Shown here in pieces: positions 1 through 7,226 of a DNA stretch of 31,723 nt. Source of the stretch: Firmicutes bacterium UBA3930 (GTDB taxonomy: Bacteria; Bacillota; Clostridia; Caldicoprobacterales; Caldicoprobacteraceae). The notes beneath the pieces are model-generated. The model was not told the DNA's origin. It made no database searches and worked only from the letters and a program-made list of their open reading frames with translations. How positions within the stretch are numbered: position 1 is the stretch's first letter; the number at the start of each line of letters is the position of its first letter. Made by a program: the position numbers and the translations under genes. The DNA lies in the NCBI GenBank assembly GCA_002385885.1, contig DGEI01000009.1, positions 30,181 to 61,903 on the forward strand, given 5' to 3'.

Positions 1-23
1 AATAGATGATATATGTTTTAGTA

Positions 24-52
24 TTGACTTAATCAGATTTTTTTGCTACATT
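24..52 (+). promoter_or_regulatory. Promoter of the arsR-ABC operon
   Basis: A -35 box TTGACT (24-29) and a -10 box TACATT (47-52) are separated by 17 bases. They lie about 40 bases before the arsR start codon and just upstream of the 65-76 palindrome. Seen by eye against the sigma-A consensus; no transcript evidence. Confidence 0.55.
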
Positions 53-64
53 TTAATTAAGTGA

Positions 65-76
65 TTGATTAATCAA
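65..76. promoter_or_regulatory. Putative ArsR operator palindrome
   Basis: TTGATTAATCAA is a perfect 12-bp palindrome between the -10 box (47-52) and the Shine-Dalgarno site (78-84, GGGAGGG). A TTGA/TCAA inverted repeat is the usual core of ArsR/SmtB-family operators, and its place at the transcription start is right for autorepression. That the downstream regulator binds it is inference. Confidence 0.5.
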
Positions 77-90
77 AGGGAGGGCATATC

Positions 91-447
91 ATGGACGATA
101 TGACGGTGGTACTCAAGGCTGTTGCTGACCAAACGAGACTAAAAATAGTTAACATGTTACTGCGGCGTAATTACTGTGTGAGAGCATTGGCCAGGCATCT
201 TGGACTGACCGAATCAGCCGTTTCCCAGCATTTAAAAGTATTACGGGATGCCGGATTGATTGTTGGAGAGAAACGAGGATACTTCATGCATTATGATGTG
301 GACCGCCGGCAATTGAGAGCTCTTGCTGTCAGATTTGAAGAACTGGCAGAAATTCAAAGGGAGGTTTGCCAACCGGACGCAGGAGAATGTCCGCAGAAAG
401 AAAACGTTAAATTCCAGGTGCATGATGCTGAAGATCATTCCCAGTAA
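91..447 (+). CDS. ArsR-family winged-helix transcriptional repressor
   Basis: A 118-residue protein of the usual size for ArsR/SmtB repressors. Residues about 8-70 form the winged helix-turn-helix: a VADQTRLKIV first helix, recognition helix around 39-51 (LGLTESAVSQHLK), and a wing at GEKRGYFMHYDV. The classical ELCVCDL metal-binding box is absent; cysteines are at 29, 93 and 100, so the ligand cannot be told. The start is set by GGGAGGG seven bases upstream. The gene precedes an ABC exporter pair by about 50 bases, which suggests that it represses its own operon through the 65-76 palindrome. ArsR-type repressors next to ABC-2 exporters usually answer a drug, lipid or peptide signal; here the ligand is unknown. 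Confidence 0.88.
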   Translation: MDDMTVVLKAVADQTRLKIVNMLLRRNYCVRALARHLGLTESAVSQHLKVLRDAGLIVGEKRGYFMHYDVDRRQLRALAVRFEELAEIQREVCQPDAGECPQKENVKFQVHDAEDHSQ

Positions 448-499
448 ACAGAATCTGCCTGCCAAAGATCGGAAAACAAAGAATGGGGAGCGTTTCATA

Positions 500-1465
500 A
501 TGAGTATTATAAGTGTAACTGGTTTAAAAAAAGCATATGGTGCAATAATCGCAGTGGACGGTATCTCACTTGATATTGAAAAAGGACAAATATTCGGTTT
601 GCTGGGTCCGAATGGAGCGGGCAAAACCACTACTATAAATATGCTCACCGGCTTGGCCAGGCCAACTGCCGGTAAGATTTTTGTTGACGGTATTGACGGT
701 ATAAAAAACATAAAAAAAGTGCAAAGGATAATCGGGATCGTGCCGGATGAAAGCAATCTTTATGATGAAATGGATGGTTTTGATAATCTATGCTTTTGTG
801 CCTCTCTTTACGGCATTAAAAAAGCTGAGCGCGAGAAACGGGCCAATAAACTTCTTGAGATATTCGGCCTCAAAAATACGGGAAAACGTCCATTCAGGGC
901 ATACTCAAAGGGTATGCGCCGTAAACTGACTATTGCAGCTGGCATAATCCATCATCCTGAAATTCTATTTCTTGATGAGCCGACTACAGGCATTGACGTG
1001 GAAAGCGCAAGGCAGATCCGCAGCTTAATTCTGGATATGAAGCGGCAAGGCACAACGGTATTCCTCACTACACATTATATAGAAGAAGCAGAACGGCTTT
1101 GCGACACGGTTGCTTTTATCGTGGACGGAAAAATAATAAAAAAGGGTACCATAGATGAACTGATGGAAAACGAAGGGAATGAACACATCTTAAAACTGAC
1201 ATTGGAAGGCAGTGTAAACGGAATTATAAGTGACTTGCAGTTAAATTTTCCCAATTTCCGGATTAAACCGGGAGGCAATAATTCATGCTTTATTTCATCT
1301 GTGGAGCGTCCTTCGCTTTTGCCGATTCTGCAATACCTGGACAAAAAAGGGATTTCTGTATATGAAGCCAGGGAAATCCGGCCTTCATTGGAAGATGTAT
1401 TTGTAAAGGTGACCGGAATTGAGGCGGCCGAGCTGAAGAGAGAGAAAGAAGGTGTAAGGAAATGA
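500..1465 (+). CDS. ABC-2 type exporter, ATP-binding subunit
   Basis: This 321-residue nucleotide-binding subunit would energise the membrane partner encoded next door. Walker A is GPNGAGKTT at 36-44, the signature region is YSKGMRRKL at 135-143 (SKGM in place of LSGGQ, common in exporter ATPases), Walker B is ILFLDEP at 155-161, and the H-loop His is 192. The C-terminal 80 residues match the DUF4162-like tail of DrrA/CcmA-type exporters, ending with the usual SLEDVFVKVTG element. The frame is open upstream to 323, inside arsR, but ATG 500 has GGGGAG at 485-490, so 500 is taken as start. Its stop overlaps the permease start (ATGA). Substrate unknown; drug, lipid or bacteriocin export are all possible. 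Confidence 0.9.
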   Translation: MSIISVTGLKKAYGAIIAVDGISLDIEKGQIFGLLGPNGAGKTTTINMLTGLARPTAGKIFVDGIDGIKNIKKVQRIIGIVPDESNLYDEMDGFDNLCFCASLYGIKKAEREKRANKLLEIFGLKNTGKRPFRAYSKGMRRKLTIAAGIIHHPEILFLDEPTTGIDVESARQIRSLILDMKRQGTTVFLTTHYIEEAERLCDTVAFIVDGKIIKKGTIDELMENEGNEHILKLTLEGSVNGIISDLQLNFPNFRIKPGGNNSCFISSVERPSLLPILQYLDKKGISVYEAREIRPSLEDVFVKVTGIEAAELKREKEGVRK

Positions 1466-2202
1466 ATGCCTGGATTGCATACTGGAATATACTAAAAAAG
1501 GACATACGCAACTACTATCTGAAGCCGCCGAATATTAGCTGGGGCATTATTTTCCCCCTTTCCTGGACTCTAATGCAGTTTATTCGCACTCCTCAGGCGG
1601 GTGCAGCCGAAGCTAAACAACTTTTACCGGGACTTATGAGTATGAGCGTACTGTTTGGCACCACGTCCATGCTGGCAGTGACCATAACATTTGAACGGCG
1701 GGGCCGATCCTTTGATCGTTTGTTGCTGGCACCCATCAGTATAACTGCAATGGTATTGGCGAAAATTTCAGGTGCAGTATTATTCGGAGTTGTCATGGCC
1801 TTTTTGCCGGCTTTACTGGCAGCTTTCATTACTGATTTATCCGGAATCAGTTGGGGGATGGGAATAATAAGTGTACTGCTTATGTCAATCACATCTACAT
1901 TGCTTGGCCTCGCAATAGCCGTTTCTTCGAAGGAGGTTTTCGAGGCACAGACGTATTCCAATTTTTTCAGGTTTCCAATGCTATTTTTGTCGGGCTTATT
2001 TATCCCTATAGATAATCTGCCGGTTTTTCTGCAGCCAATTTCTTATTGTCTGCCGCTGACATATGGTGTGGACATACTGAATAAAGCCATTACAAATACC
2101 GGGATTATGAATGTATGGTTTGATTGTCTGGTGCTGATTGGTATAAGCATACTGTTATTCTGTTTCTGTCTGTGGAACATAAAGAAAAAGTGGATATTAT
2201 AG
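1462..2202 (+). CDS. ABC-2 type exporter, permease subunit
   Basis: A 246-residue integral membrane protein with about six hydrophobic segments (roughly residues 24-42, 57-76, 92-122, 132-153, 166-186 and 216-238). It has the ABC-2 features: a positively charged segment FERRGRSFDRLL before the third span, an APISI element, and a FRFPMLFLSGLFIP stretch followed by PVFLQPISYCLPLTYGVD, which is characteristic of DrrB/NodJ-type permeases. Translation is coupled to the ATPase gene by a 4-base ATGA overlap. The pair would form a homodimeric permease with two ATPase subunits. The transported compound cannot be told from sequence. No convincing terminator follows before the next regulator. Confidence 0.88.
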   Translation: MNAWIAYWNILKKDIRNYYLKPPNISWGIIFPLSWTLMQFIRTPQAGAAEAKQLLPGLMSMSVLFGTTSMLAVTITFERRGRSFDRLLLAPISITAMVLAKISGAVLFGVVMAFLPALLAAFITDLSGISWGMGIISVLLMSITSTLLGLAIAVSSKEVFEAQTYSNFFRFPMLFLSGLFIPIDNLPVFLQPISYCLPLTYGVDILNKAITNTGIMNVWFDCLVLIGISILLFCFCLWNIKKKWIL

Positions 2203-2301
2203 TAATACGGCTTTTAATTAAGCAGTTGAAAAGCATATAGAGGAATTATTTATTTGATTTAGAAGGATTTTTTGAGTTGATATAGAATATATATGATAAA
2301 C

Positions 2302-2323
2302 AGTTGTCATACATCTTACAACT
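2302..2323. promoter_or_regulatory. Putative FadR/GntR-family operator
   Basis: AGTTGT (2302-2307) and ACAACT (2318-2323) are perfect inverted arms with a 10-base spacer. Inside lies a smaller TGT-CAT-ACA dyad (2305-2313), which resembles the TnGTnnnACnA consensus of GntR/FadR-type operators. It lies 36 bases before the regulator start, downstream of AT-rich -10-like sequences (TATGAT 2292-2297). Binding by the adjacent FadR-type protein is inferred. Confidence 0.45.
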
Positions 2324-2358
2324 AACAATTCATGGTGCAGAACTGTTTGTGGAGGTAA

Positions 2359-3066
2359 ATGATGATAGAACCAGTAAAGCGCAACAGCATTCGGGAACAG
2401 GTATTTAAACAGCTGGAGAGGCAGATAATCAGCGGAAGCTGGCTGCCCGGCACAAAAATCCCATCGGAGCATGAACTGGCTTCAATGATGGGGGTTAGCC
2501 GTGTTACCGTAAGAGAAGCATTGCAGAAGCTGAACACCCTCGGATTATTGGAAGCCAGGCGGGGTGAAGGGACATATGTTAAAGAGCTTTCTGTTGATGC
2601 GTGCATGAATTCTCTGTTACCTTTGCTTTTGCTGGACACGCCTGAAATCATGTACGTACTGGAGTACAGAAAGATAGTTGAAACGGCATCAATGGAATTG
2701 GTAGTTGAGAGGGCAACTGAAGATGATATTGAAAGATTGAAATCTATTCTGGAGGAGATGGTGCACAGCAAAGAAAACATAAAAAGATTTGCTGAGAAGG
2801 ACCTGGATTTTCACCTGGCTTTAGCAGAAATAACTAAGAATCCGGTTATTATTAAAGTGAATCATGTGCTCAAAGGCATTCTTGATGCATCTATGGATTA
2901 TATTGTACAGTGCCTTGGGACGTACGATGGTTTATACTATCATGACAGAATAATTAACGCCATAAAAGACAGGGATAAAGAAAAGGCACAGCAGCTTATG
3001 ATGGAGCACATCATGAAGACAATTGAAAGAATTGATCTGGCTGAAAAGAATGCAGCTAATACGTGA
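2359..3066 (+). CDS. GntR family regulator, FadR subfamily (FCD domain)
   Basis: A 235-residue one-component regulator. The N-terminal winged helix-turn-helix covers residues 10-75, with the hallmark PSEHELASMMGVSRVTVREAL at 35-55 and the wing around RRGEGTYV. The C-terminal FCD helical domain (about 95-225) holds the expected metal-binding set D148, H152, H195 and H217, which usually frames a small organic acid or sugar acid ligand. Two adjacent ATGs (2359 and 2362) are possible; GGAGG at 2351-2355 is better spaced for 2362, giving one residue less. The protein heads the dehydrogenase-transketolase-xylA cluster, so it probably senses a pathway intermediate such as a sugar acid or polyol. Ligand unproven. 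Confidence 0.9.
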   Translation: MMIEPVKRNSIREQVFKQLERQIISGSWLPGTKIPSEHELASMMGVSRVTVREALQKLNTLGLLEARRGEGTYVKELSVDACMNSLLPLLLLDTPEIMYVLEYRKIVETASMELVVERATEDDIERLKSILEEMVHSKENIKRFAEKDLDFHLALAEITKNPVIIKVNHVLKGILDASMDYIVQCLGTYDGLYYHDRIINAIKDRDKEKAQQLMMEHIMKTIERIDLAEKNAANT

Positions 3067-3087
3067 ATTTTTGGAGGTGGAACAAAT

Positions 3088-4128
3088 ATGAAAGCGGTTG
3101 TTAAATACGACAATGTTGACGGAGCTACCGAATTAAGGGATGTTGCTGTTCCGGAAATAGGTCCCGATGACGTTCTTGTTAAGGTGGCTTATACCGGTAT
3201 TTGCGGCAGCGATCCACACATGCATCATAACAAGGTTACGTATAAGGTGAATGTACCCCTGATACTGGGGCATGAGTTTTCGGGTATCATCGAATCAGTA
3301 GGGGATAATGTAAAAGGTTTCAAAGTCGGAGACAGGGTGACAGCCGAGACCCATGCCGATTACTGCGGCCGTTGCATATTGTGCCGGACTAACAACTACC
3401 ATGTATGCCGTGAGAGAAAAGGATATGGCTTTAACGTGGACGGGGCTTTTGCTCAATATGTCAGGGTACCGTCGAGAATTCTCCATAAACTGCCCCCAAA
3501 TGTCAGTATGAAAGAAGCAGCTTTGACCGAGCCCTTGTGTGTAGCATACAGTTCCCTGGTAAAACACTCAAATCTTAAACCCGGAGATCTGGTGGCCGTT
3601 ATAGGTCCCGGGCCAATAGGCCTCTTGTGCGTTCAGATTGCAAAAATAATAGGGGCTTCTGATATTGTCGTTATAGGCACTGAAGGCGACGATGCACGTC
3701 TTGAACTGGCAAAGGAATTTGGTGCAACAATGGTTATAAACAGCTCTGAGAAGGATCCGGTACAGGAGATCATGGGTATGAGAGACGGGTATGGAGCTGA
3801 TATTGTGGTTGACACTGCCGGGGTTTCTGCTGCGTTAAAATTATCCATGGATATGGTCAGGCCCTGCGGACAGATAAATAAAATTGGCTGGGGGCCCAAA
3901 CCCGTAGGTTTTTCCTTAGATCCTCTCATTTCGAAAGCGGTTACCATGAATTTCACGTTCAGCCATAACTGGGATGTTTGGGAAGCATGTCTGACTTTGA
4001 TGGACAAAAAAGCGGTGAACCTGGAGAAGTTAATAACCCACGAACTGCCTTTGGATAAATGGCATGAGGGGTTTGAGCTTATAGAATCAAGGCAGGGTAT
4101 GAAAGTTGTTCTTACTCCTATAGGCTGA
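3088..4128 (+). CDS. Zinc-dependent polyol/sugar dehydrogenase (MDR family)
   Basis: A 346-residue medium-chain dehydrogenase/reductase of the sorbitol/threonine dehydrogenase type, oxidising a secondary alcohol with NAD(P). The catalytic zinc ligands C39 (GICGSD), H62-E63 (GHEF) and E148 (TEPL) are present. The structural zinc loop has C93, C96, C99 and C107. The Rossmann glycine motif is GPGPIG at 173-178. GGAGG at 3073-3077 lies 10 bases before ATG. It follows the FadR-type regulator by 21 bases and is first in the catabolic cluster, so a polyol or sugar such as xylitol, arabitol, iditol or galactitol is a likely substrate. Substrate and coenzyme preference (the loop after the second beta strand reads VVIGTEGDD, which is not decisive) are unknown. 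Confidence 0.88.
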   Translation: MKAVVKYDNVDGATELRDVAVPEIGPDDVLVKVAYTGICGSDPHMHHNKVTYKVNVPLILGHEFSGIIESVGDNVKGFKVGDRVTAETHADYCGRCILCRTNNYHVCRERKGYGFNVDGAFAQYVRVPSRILHKLPPNVSMKEAALTEPLCVAYSSLVKHSNLKPGDLVAVIGPGPIGLLCVQIAKIIGASDIVVIGTEGDDARLELAKEFGATMVINSSEKDPVQEIMGMRDGYGADIVVDTAGVSAALKLSMDMVRPCGQINKIGWGPKPVGFSLDPLISKAVTMNFTFSHNWDVWEACLTLMDKKAVNLEKLITHELPLDKWHEGFELIESRQGMKVVLTPIG

Positions 4129-4252
4129 TTCATGATGGGGATATAATTACCGATGTTGACGCAGGATCTATACTATGGAACCCTTATAATAAATCAGGCG
4201 TTTGATACGAATATGAAAAAAGACGAACGGATATAAACATGCATAAAGACTG

Positions 4253-4319
4253 TATAAGCCGGGGTGCTGGAATCGGGAAATTATGTAATGAAGCATATAA
4301 AAAGGTTCCCGGGCTTATA
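4253..4319 (+). repeat. Long inverted repeat upstream of the transketolase gene
   Basis: TATAAGCC (4253-4260) and GGCTTATA (4312-4319) are perfect 8-bp arms. After one G/G mismatch the pairing continues for three more (GGG 4262-4264 with CCC 4308-4310). The 43-base inner region contains a further GGAA/TTCC pair (4269-4272, 4306-4309). The element ends about 20 bases before the Shine-Dalgarno site of the transketolase N-terminal subunit. The whole 226-base gap 4129-4354 contains no recognisable gene. A role as attenuator or processing site is only a guess. Confidence 0.35.
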
Positions 4320-4354
4320 TTCGGCATTCGCAGAGTGGAAAGGAGTGGAGTAAT

Positions 4355-5188
4355 TTGCAAGCAAAAGAATTAGTTGAATTTTTGGAGGGAAAAGCCCTTC
4401 AACTAAGGCGTCATATTCTGGAGATGGTAGGAGTAGGTAAAGCAGGCCACTTAGGAGGCTCCAGTTCCTGTGCTGAGATTGTAGCTGCTCTTTACTTTCA
4501 CTGGATGAAGATTGATCCTGAAAATCAACATGATCCTGAACGGGACAGATTCCTTTTAAGCAAGGGGCATGCAGCGCTTGTTCAGTATGCTGCATTGGCT
4601 GAGTTGGGGTATTTTCCCGTAGAAGAGCTTAAGAAAGTAAAAACACTGGGCAGTATGCTGCAAGGGCACCCTGATATGAAATGTACTCCCGGAATTGAAG
4701 CCAATACCGGCTCGTTGGGCCAGGGACTGTCAATAGCTTTGGGTATGGCTCTTGGGCTTCGGTTGGATGGCAGAAAAAGCAGGGTGTTTGTGATAATTGG
4801 TGACGGCGAGTTGGCCGAGGGACAGATATGGGAAGCGGCCATGGCGGCATCTCATTATAAGGCAGATAATCTTGTCGCATTTGTTGATAAGAACGATGTG
4901 CAAGCCACCGGCCCTGTAAAGGAGATGCTTGACAGTAATCCTGTGGCTGATAAATGGGCGGCCTTCGGATGGCATGTAATAGAGATTGATGGGCATTCGG
5001 TTAAGGAGATATTGGATGCTTTGGAAGAAGCAGATAAGGTAAAAGGACAACCGACGGTAATAGTTGCCCATACAGTAAAAGGGAAGGCATTTTCCTTTGC
5101 CGAACACAACGCAGCTTTTCACAATGGTGTTCTTACCCAGGAACAGTATTTGACAGCAAAACGGGAATTGGGACTTTTGAAGGAGTGA
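4355..5188 (+). CDS. Transketolase, N-terminal (TPP-binding) subunit
   Basis: This 277-residue protein is the first half of a split transketolase; with the next gene it would transfer two-carbon units between ketose and aldose phosphates using thiamine diphosphate. The TPP-pyrophosphate/metal motif GDGE starts at 149 and the matching Asn of DKN is at 180. GHLGG (31-35), SKGH (69-72) and TGSLGQG (118-124) are typical active-site stretches. The start is TTG 4355, preceded by AAGGAG and GGAG at 4340-4350; no ATG gives a complete N-terminus. The C-terminal subunit begins 11 bases after its stop. Such pairs can serve the general pentose phosphate pathway or a dedicated sugar route (for example apulose-4-phosphate transketolase); the cluster setting leaves both open. 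Confidence 0.92.
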   Translation: MQAKELVEFLEGKALQLRRHILEMVGVGKAGHLGGSSSCAEIVAALYFHWMKIDPENQHDPERDRFLLSKGHAALVQYAALAELGYFPVEELKKVKTLGSMLQGHPDMKCTPGIEANTGSLGQGLSIALGMALGLRLDGRKSRVFVIIGDGELAEGQIWEAAMAASHYKADNLVAFVDKNDVQATGPVKEMLDSNPVADKWAAFGWHVIEIDGHSVKEILDALEEADKVKGQPTVIVAHTVKGKAFSFAEHNAAFHNGVLTQEQYLTAKRELGLLKE

Positions 5189-5198
5189 GGTGGTTATT

Positions 5199-6134
5199 AT
5201 GCGAATAGAAAGTTTACGGGAAGCATATGGTCAGGCCTTGGTAAAGGCAGGCAGCCTTAACAAGGATATTGTAGTATTGGAAGCTGATTTGGGGAAGTCC
5301 ACCCGTTCGTGCCTTTTTCAGGAGGCATATCCAGAGAGGTATTTTGAGATGGGTATAGCAGAGCAGAATATGGCCTCTACAGCTGCCGGACTGGCTTTAG
5401 CAGGCAAAATCCCATTTATTCATTCCTTTGCGGTATTTGCCAGCGGACGGGCATATGACCAGATAAGGCAGGCAATATCTATTCCGGGACTTAATGTAAG
5501 GATTTGCGGTTCCAGCTGCGGACTTTCAGATTTTGGGGACGGTTCTACCCATCAGGCGCTGGAAGATGTTGCTCTGATGCGCGTTATTCCCAATATGACC
5601 GTTCTGGTACCGGCAGATGCGGTTGAAACCCGGAAAATGGTCGAAGCTATGGCTGAATATAAAGGGCCTGTTTATATAAGAATAAATAGAAATGAGCTCC
5701 CTGTTTATACTTCTGAGGATTTACAGTACAGAATTGGTGGTATATATACAATAAAGGAAGGGCAGGATGTTGTAATATTTGCCAATGGAGTGATGGTATC
5801 CAAGGCTATGGAGGCAGCTGAGCTACTTCAAAAGGAAGGAATTTCAGCAGAAGTGGTGAATGTAAGTACAGTAAAACCTTTGGATGCTGATACCTTGGTT
5901 GAGAAGGCAAAAAGGTTCAAAGCAGCGGTGGTAGCAGAGGAGCATAATATTATGGGCGGGCTGTGCAGCGCTGTTGCTGAAGCTTTAATGGTTAACAATG
6001 TAAACATTCCATTGAACTTTGTTGCCGTGGAGGATAAATTCGGGACATCTGCTTCCAATTATGAGGAACTGCTTGAACATTACGGCTTAACGGCAGATAA
6101 TATCTATAATAAGGTAAAAAAACTATTGGCATAA
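5199..6134 (+). CDS. Transketolase, C-terminal subunit
   Basis: The second half of the split transketolase, 311 residues. Residues about 3-165 form the pyrimidine-binding domain, with the cofactor-activating Glu at 55 in GIAEQNM and a DFGDGSTHQALED stretch that forms part of the active site. Residues about 185-305 form the transketolase C-terminal domain. An in-frame GTG occurs at 5190, but it lies inside the Shine-Dalgarno sequence GAGGTGG (5187-5193), which is properly spaced for ATG 5199, so 5199 is used. It is translationally close to the N-terminal subunit (10-base gap), as expected for an obligate hetero-complex. Confidence 0.92.
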   Translation: MRIESLREAYGQALVKAGSLNKDIVVLEADLGKSTRSCLFQEAYPERYFEMGIAEQNMASTAAGLALAGKIPFIHSFAVFASGRAYDQIRQAISIPGLNVRICGSSCGLSDFGDGSTHQALEDVALMRVIPNMTVLVPADAVETRKMVEAMAEYKGPVYIRINRNELPVYTSEDLQYRIGGIYTIKEGQDVVIFANGVMVSKAMEAAELLQKEGISAEVVNVSTVKPLDADTLVEKAKRFKAAVVAEEHNIMGGLCSAVAEALMVNNVNIPLNFVAVEDKFGTSASNYEELLEHYGLTADNIYNKVKKLLA

Positions 6135-6322
6135 AAATAATAATGCTATATACTAGAATGGGAAACAGGCATTAAACTGCTAACAACCACTGTGCCAATC
6201 TGTTTACTGTTTTATATACTCAGCAGGGTAGTCATTGGCTGGAATTACAGCTTATATTTTAGAAATAATGATACTTGATTGCAATAGGTTCCGAACATTA
6301 TATGATAAGAGGAGTGATCTAT

Positions 6323-7207
6323 ATGCAAAAGATAGGTTTTATTGGGCTGGGTATTATGGGCAAGCCTATGGCAAAAAATCTGTTAAAAGCAGGTTACAAA
6401 CTGGTTGTTTATGATATTAACAAACAGCCGGTGAAAGAGCTGGTGGAAGCAGGCGCAGAGGAAGGGCTTTCATCAAAAGATGTGGCTGAGAGGACAGATA
6501 TTATTATCACCATGCTGCCCAATTCACCTCATGTAAAAGAAGTTATATTAGGGGAGAACGGCGTGCTGGAGGGGGCCAGACAGGGACAGATCATCGTCGA
6601 TATGAGCTCTATTGCTCCGCTGGTATCCATGGAAGTTGCAGCCAAGGCAAAGGAAAAGGGTGTGGAAATGCTGGATGCGCCGGTAAGCGGCGGTGAGCCA
6701 AAAGCCATTGACGGTACGCTGTCAATAATGGTGGGAGGCTCTCAGGAAGTTTTTGACAAGGTGAAAGACATACTGCTGTGTATGGGCTCATCTGCAGTAC
6801 TGGTTGGAGATATTGGAAGCGGCAATATAACAAAACTGGCTAACCAGATAATTGTGGCGCTTAACATAGCAGCTATGTCAGAGGCGTTCGTGTTGGCTAC
6901 AAAGGCCGGGGTGGACCCGGAAAGGGTGTACCAGGCAATTCGCGGCGGACTGGCCGGAAGCACTGTGCTGGATGCGAAGGCTCCCATGGTTATGGAAAGA
7001 AATTTCAAACCCGGATTCAGAATTGAGCTTCATATAAAAGACCTGATGAATGCCTTGGAAACAGCCCATGAGATCGGAGTGCCTACGTTCCTTACAAGTC
7101 AGGTTATGGAGATTATGCAGGCTTTGAAAGTTGACGGAAAGGAAAAGAATGATCATTGCGGTATAATACAGTTCTATGAAAAATTAGCCGGTGTGGAGGT
7201 AAAATAA
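6323..7207 (+). CDS. Beta-hydroxyacid dehydrogenase (tartronate semialdehyde reductase/3-hydroxyisobutyrate dehydrogenase type)
   Basis: A 294-residue NAD(P)-dependent oxidoreductase of the 6-phosphogluconate/3-hydroxyisobutyrate dehydrogenase superfamily. The Rossmann motif is GLGIMG at 8-13, the substrate-binding loop is DAPVSGG at 118-124, and the catalytic Lys is 171 in GNITKLANQ with N174 nearby. The later K239 in ELHIKDL is typical of the GarR/GlxR branch. The start is ATG 6323 with GGAG at 6311-6314; the frame is open to 6275, but those codons lack a ribosome site. It lies in the FadR-regulated cluster between the transketolase pair and xylA, so a C3-C4 hydroxyacid or semialdehyde from sugar breakdown is a plausible substrate. 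The exact specificity cannot be assigned. Confidence 0.82.
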   Translation: MQKIGFIGLGIMGKPMAKNLLKAGYKLVVYDINKQPVKELVEAGAEEGLSSKDVAERTDIIITMLPNSPHVKEVILGENGVLEGARQGQIIVDMSSIAPLVSMEVAAKAKEKGVEMLDAPVSGGEPKAIDGTLSIMVGGSQEVFDKVKDILLCMGSSAVLVGDIGSGNITKLANQIIVALNIAAMSEAFVLATKAGVDPERVYQAIRGGLAGSTVLDAKAPMVMERNFKPGFRIELHIKDLMNALETAHEIGVPTFLTSQVMEIMQALKVDGKEKNDHCGIIQFYEKLAGVEVK

Positions 7208-7226
7208 TAGGAAGGAGTGTTTTTTA

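Noticed and set aside
323..499. Upstream extension of the ABC ATPase frame into arsR
   Set aside because: It overlaps arsR in another frame, lacks a ribosome site, and the family N-terminus begins at ATG 500 behind GGGGAG.
6275..6303. TTGATT/TTATAT promoter before the beta-hydroxyacid dehydrogenase
   Set aside because: Boxes and spacer fit, but the predicted transcript start would fall on the Shine-Dalgarno site, leaving no usable leader.
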